A DNA stretch of 33,789 nucleotides from Deltaproteobacteria bacterium (GTDB lineage Bacteria; Desulfobacterota; Desulfomonilia; Desulfomonilales; Desulfomonilaceae). The position numbers were made by a program, and so were the translations under genes. The notes beneath the pieces were generated by a model. That model searched no databases and was not told where the DNA came from. It saw nothing but the letters and a program-made list of their open reading frames with translations. Location of the stretch: the NCBI GenBank assembly GCA_021777225.1, contig JAJYDQ010000044.1:1-33789 (forward strand), read 5' to 3'. Below are positions 33,296 through 33,789 of the stretch, one piece after another (within the stretch, counting starts at the first letter, position 1; every line of letters starts with the position of its first letter).

Positions 33296-33697
33296 TCAGT
33301 GGGACAAATATTTGAAAAGTTCCAGGCCCGCCGAACTCATTACTATAAGGATCGTCCCTAACATTATATACAAGCCAATGGATGGAAGCGCCGTCATATA
33401 TACCTTATAACGTCGAACTACAAACAATTTGATGATTAAGATGACAAAAACGGCCATTCCCAGGAAACCGTGAATCAGAAAATTTACTGGAGTGCTTTCA
33501 AAGAGTGCGACACGCGGGATCATGTATACAAAAAAGACGCTAAACAGAACCACAAAAAGACGTCCTAGCCATCGATGCGCAAATTTGAAAATTTCCGGTC
33601 CACCTCTTCGCCCCAGAATCTCCGTGATAAACATAGTATTGACAATTCCCAAAACCGCCAGGATGATTGCGCCTGTAAGAATTATTGATTCCGGCAT
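33296..33697 (-). CDS. Small four-helix membrane protein with intramembrane histidines
   Basis: 133 residues from the ATG at 33697, chosen over a TTG at 33727 because AGGGG precedes it by 10 bases. About four hydrophobic helices are visible. Two carry His at their ends (FKFAHRWLGRLF and VNFLIHGFLGMAV), and RRYK lies in a cytoplasmic loop. Paired His in a small four-helix protein resembles heme-b-binding membrane families (cytochrome b561-like or DUF420-like), but I cannot assign one. It is on the same strand as and just upstream of the O-methyltransferase-like gene (22 bases), so they may be cotranscribed. Confidence 0.65.
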   Translation of the reverse strand: MPESIILTGAIILAVLGIVNTMFITEILGRRGGPEIFKFAHRWLGRLFVVLFSVFFVYMIPRVALFESTPVNFLIHGFLGMAVFVILIIKLFVVRRYKVYMTALPSIGLYIMLGTILIVMSSAGLELFKYLSH

Positions 33698-33789
33698 ATT
33701 GACACTACCCCTAATTTTACGAAGCAATTTCGAACGAATCCTAACTTACTTACAATAGCTTTTTTTTTAACCTATGCAAACGGTAACCA

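Overview
This window looks like chromosome from an anaerobic, syntrophic or sulfate-reducing deltaproteobacterium (Desulfobacterota, in the manner of Desulfomonile or Syntrophus). That is an inference from gene content: a BamA/BamR-type anaerobic ring-cleavage module, an acyl-CoA operon for the end of leucine/isovalerate breakdown, selenocysteine machinery (selA), and base use of moderate GC with AT-rich intergenic stretches. No phage, insertion sequence or CRISPR array is visible.

Layout. (1) 1-5530: a partial branched-chain amino acid ABC ATPase (LivG type, minus strand) faces a plus-strand operon of 3-methylglutaconyl-CoA hydratase, an HMG-CoA-lyase-like enzyme and acetoacetyl-CoA synthetase, closed by a good terminator. 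Together these could take up and finish degrading leucine. (2) 5531-9949: an intergenic island, an MFS transporter, tRNA-Phe, and a two-gene minus-strand cassette of a MoxR-type AAA+ ATPase and a 618-residue unknown protein. (3) 10067-12660: HemW, tRNA-Gln(CTG), the t6A enzyme TsaC and a small glutaredoxin. (4) 12746-16374: GDP-fucose synthesis (gmd, fcl), then a FetAB-like metal ABC exporter. (5) 16364-21365: selA with a co-oriented unknown membrane-anchored protein, the methylthiotransferase MtaB, and an exported Pro/Glu-rich protein. (6) 21479-25209: a minus-strand run ttcA-ribE-ribBA-ribH-nusB. (7) 25498-27480: an ABC-F ATPase. (8) 27581-27826: a small selenoprotein gene hidden by an in-frame TGA. 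(9) 28481-32251: thiolase, Zn-ribbon/OB-fold partner, BamA and BamR, then an O-methyltransferase-like gene and a small membrane protein on the minus strand.

The most notable observation is the selenoprotein at 27581-27826. It is an 81-residue BFD-like [2Fe-2S] protein whose reading frame is broken by a TGA in the motif NPSGK-U-C. A stem-loop with the geometry of a bacterial SECIS element lies just downstream of that TGA, and selA is in the same window. Ordinary gene calling would give a truncated 63-residue protein or miss it. The second is the MoxR-ATPase plus 618-residue pair, whose N-terminal half recalls a TraB/DUF5682-type fold with its usual histidines replaced. The third is the HMG-CoA-lyase-like enzyme, which has Gln where the family has its catalytic Cys.

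All functional calls rest on reading motifs and gene order by eye; no database search was run.
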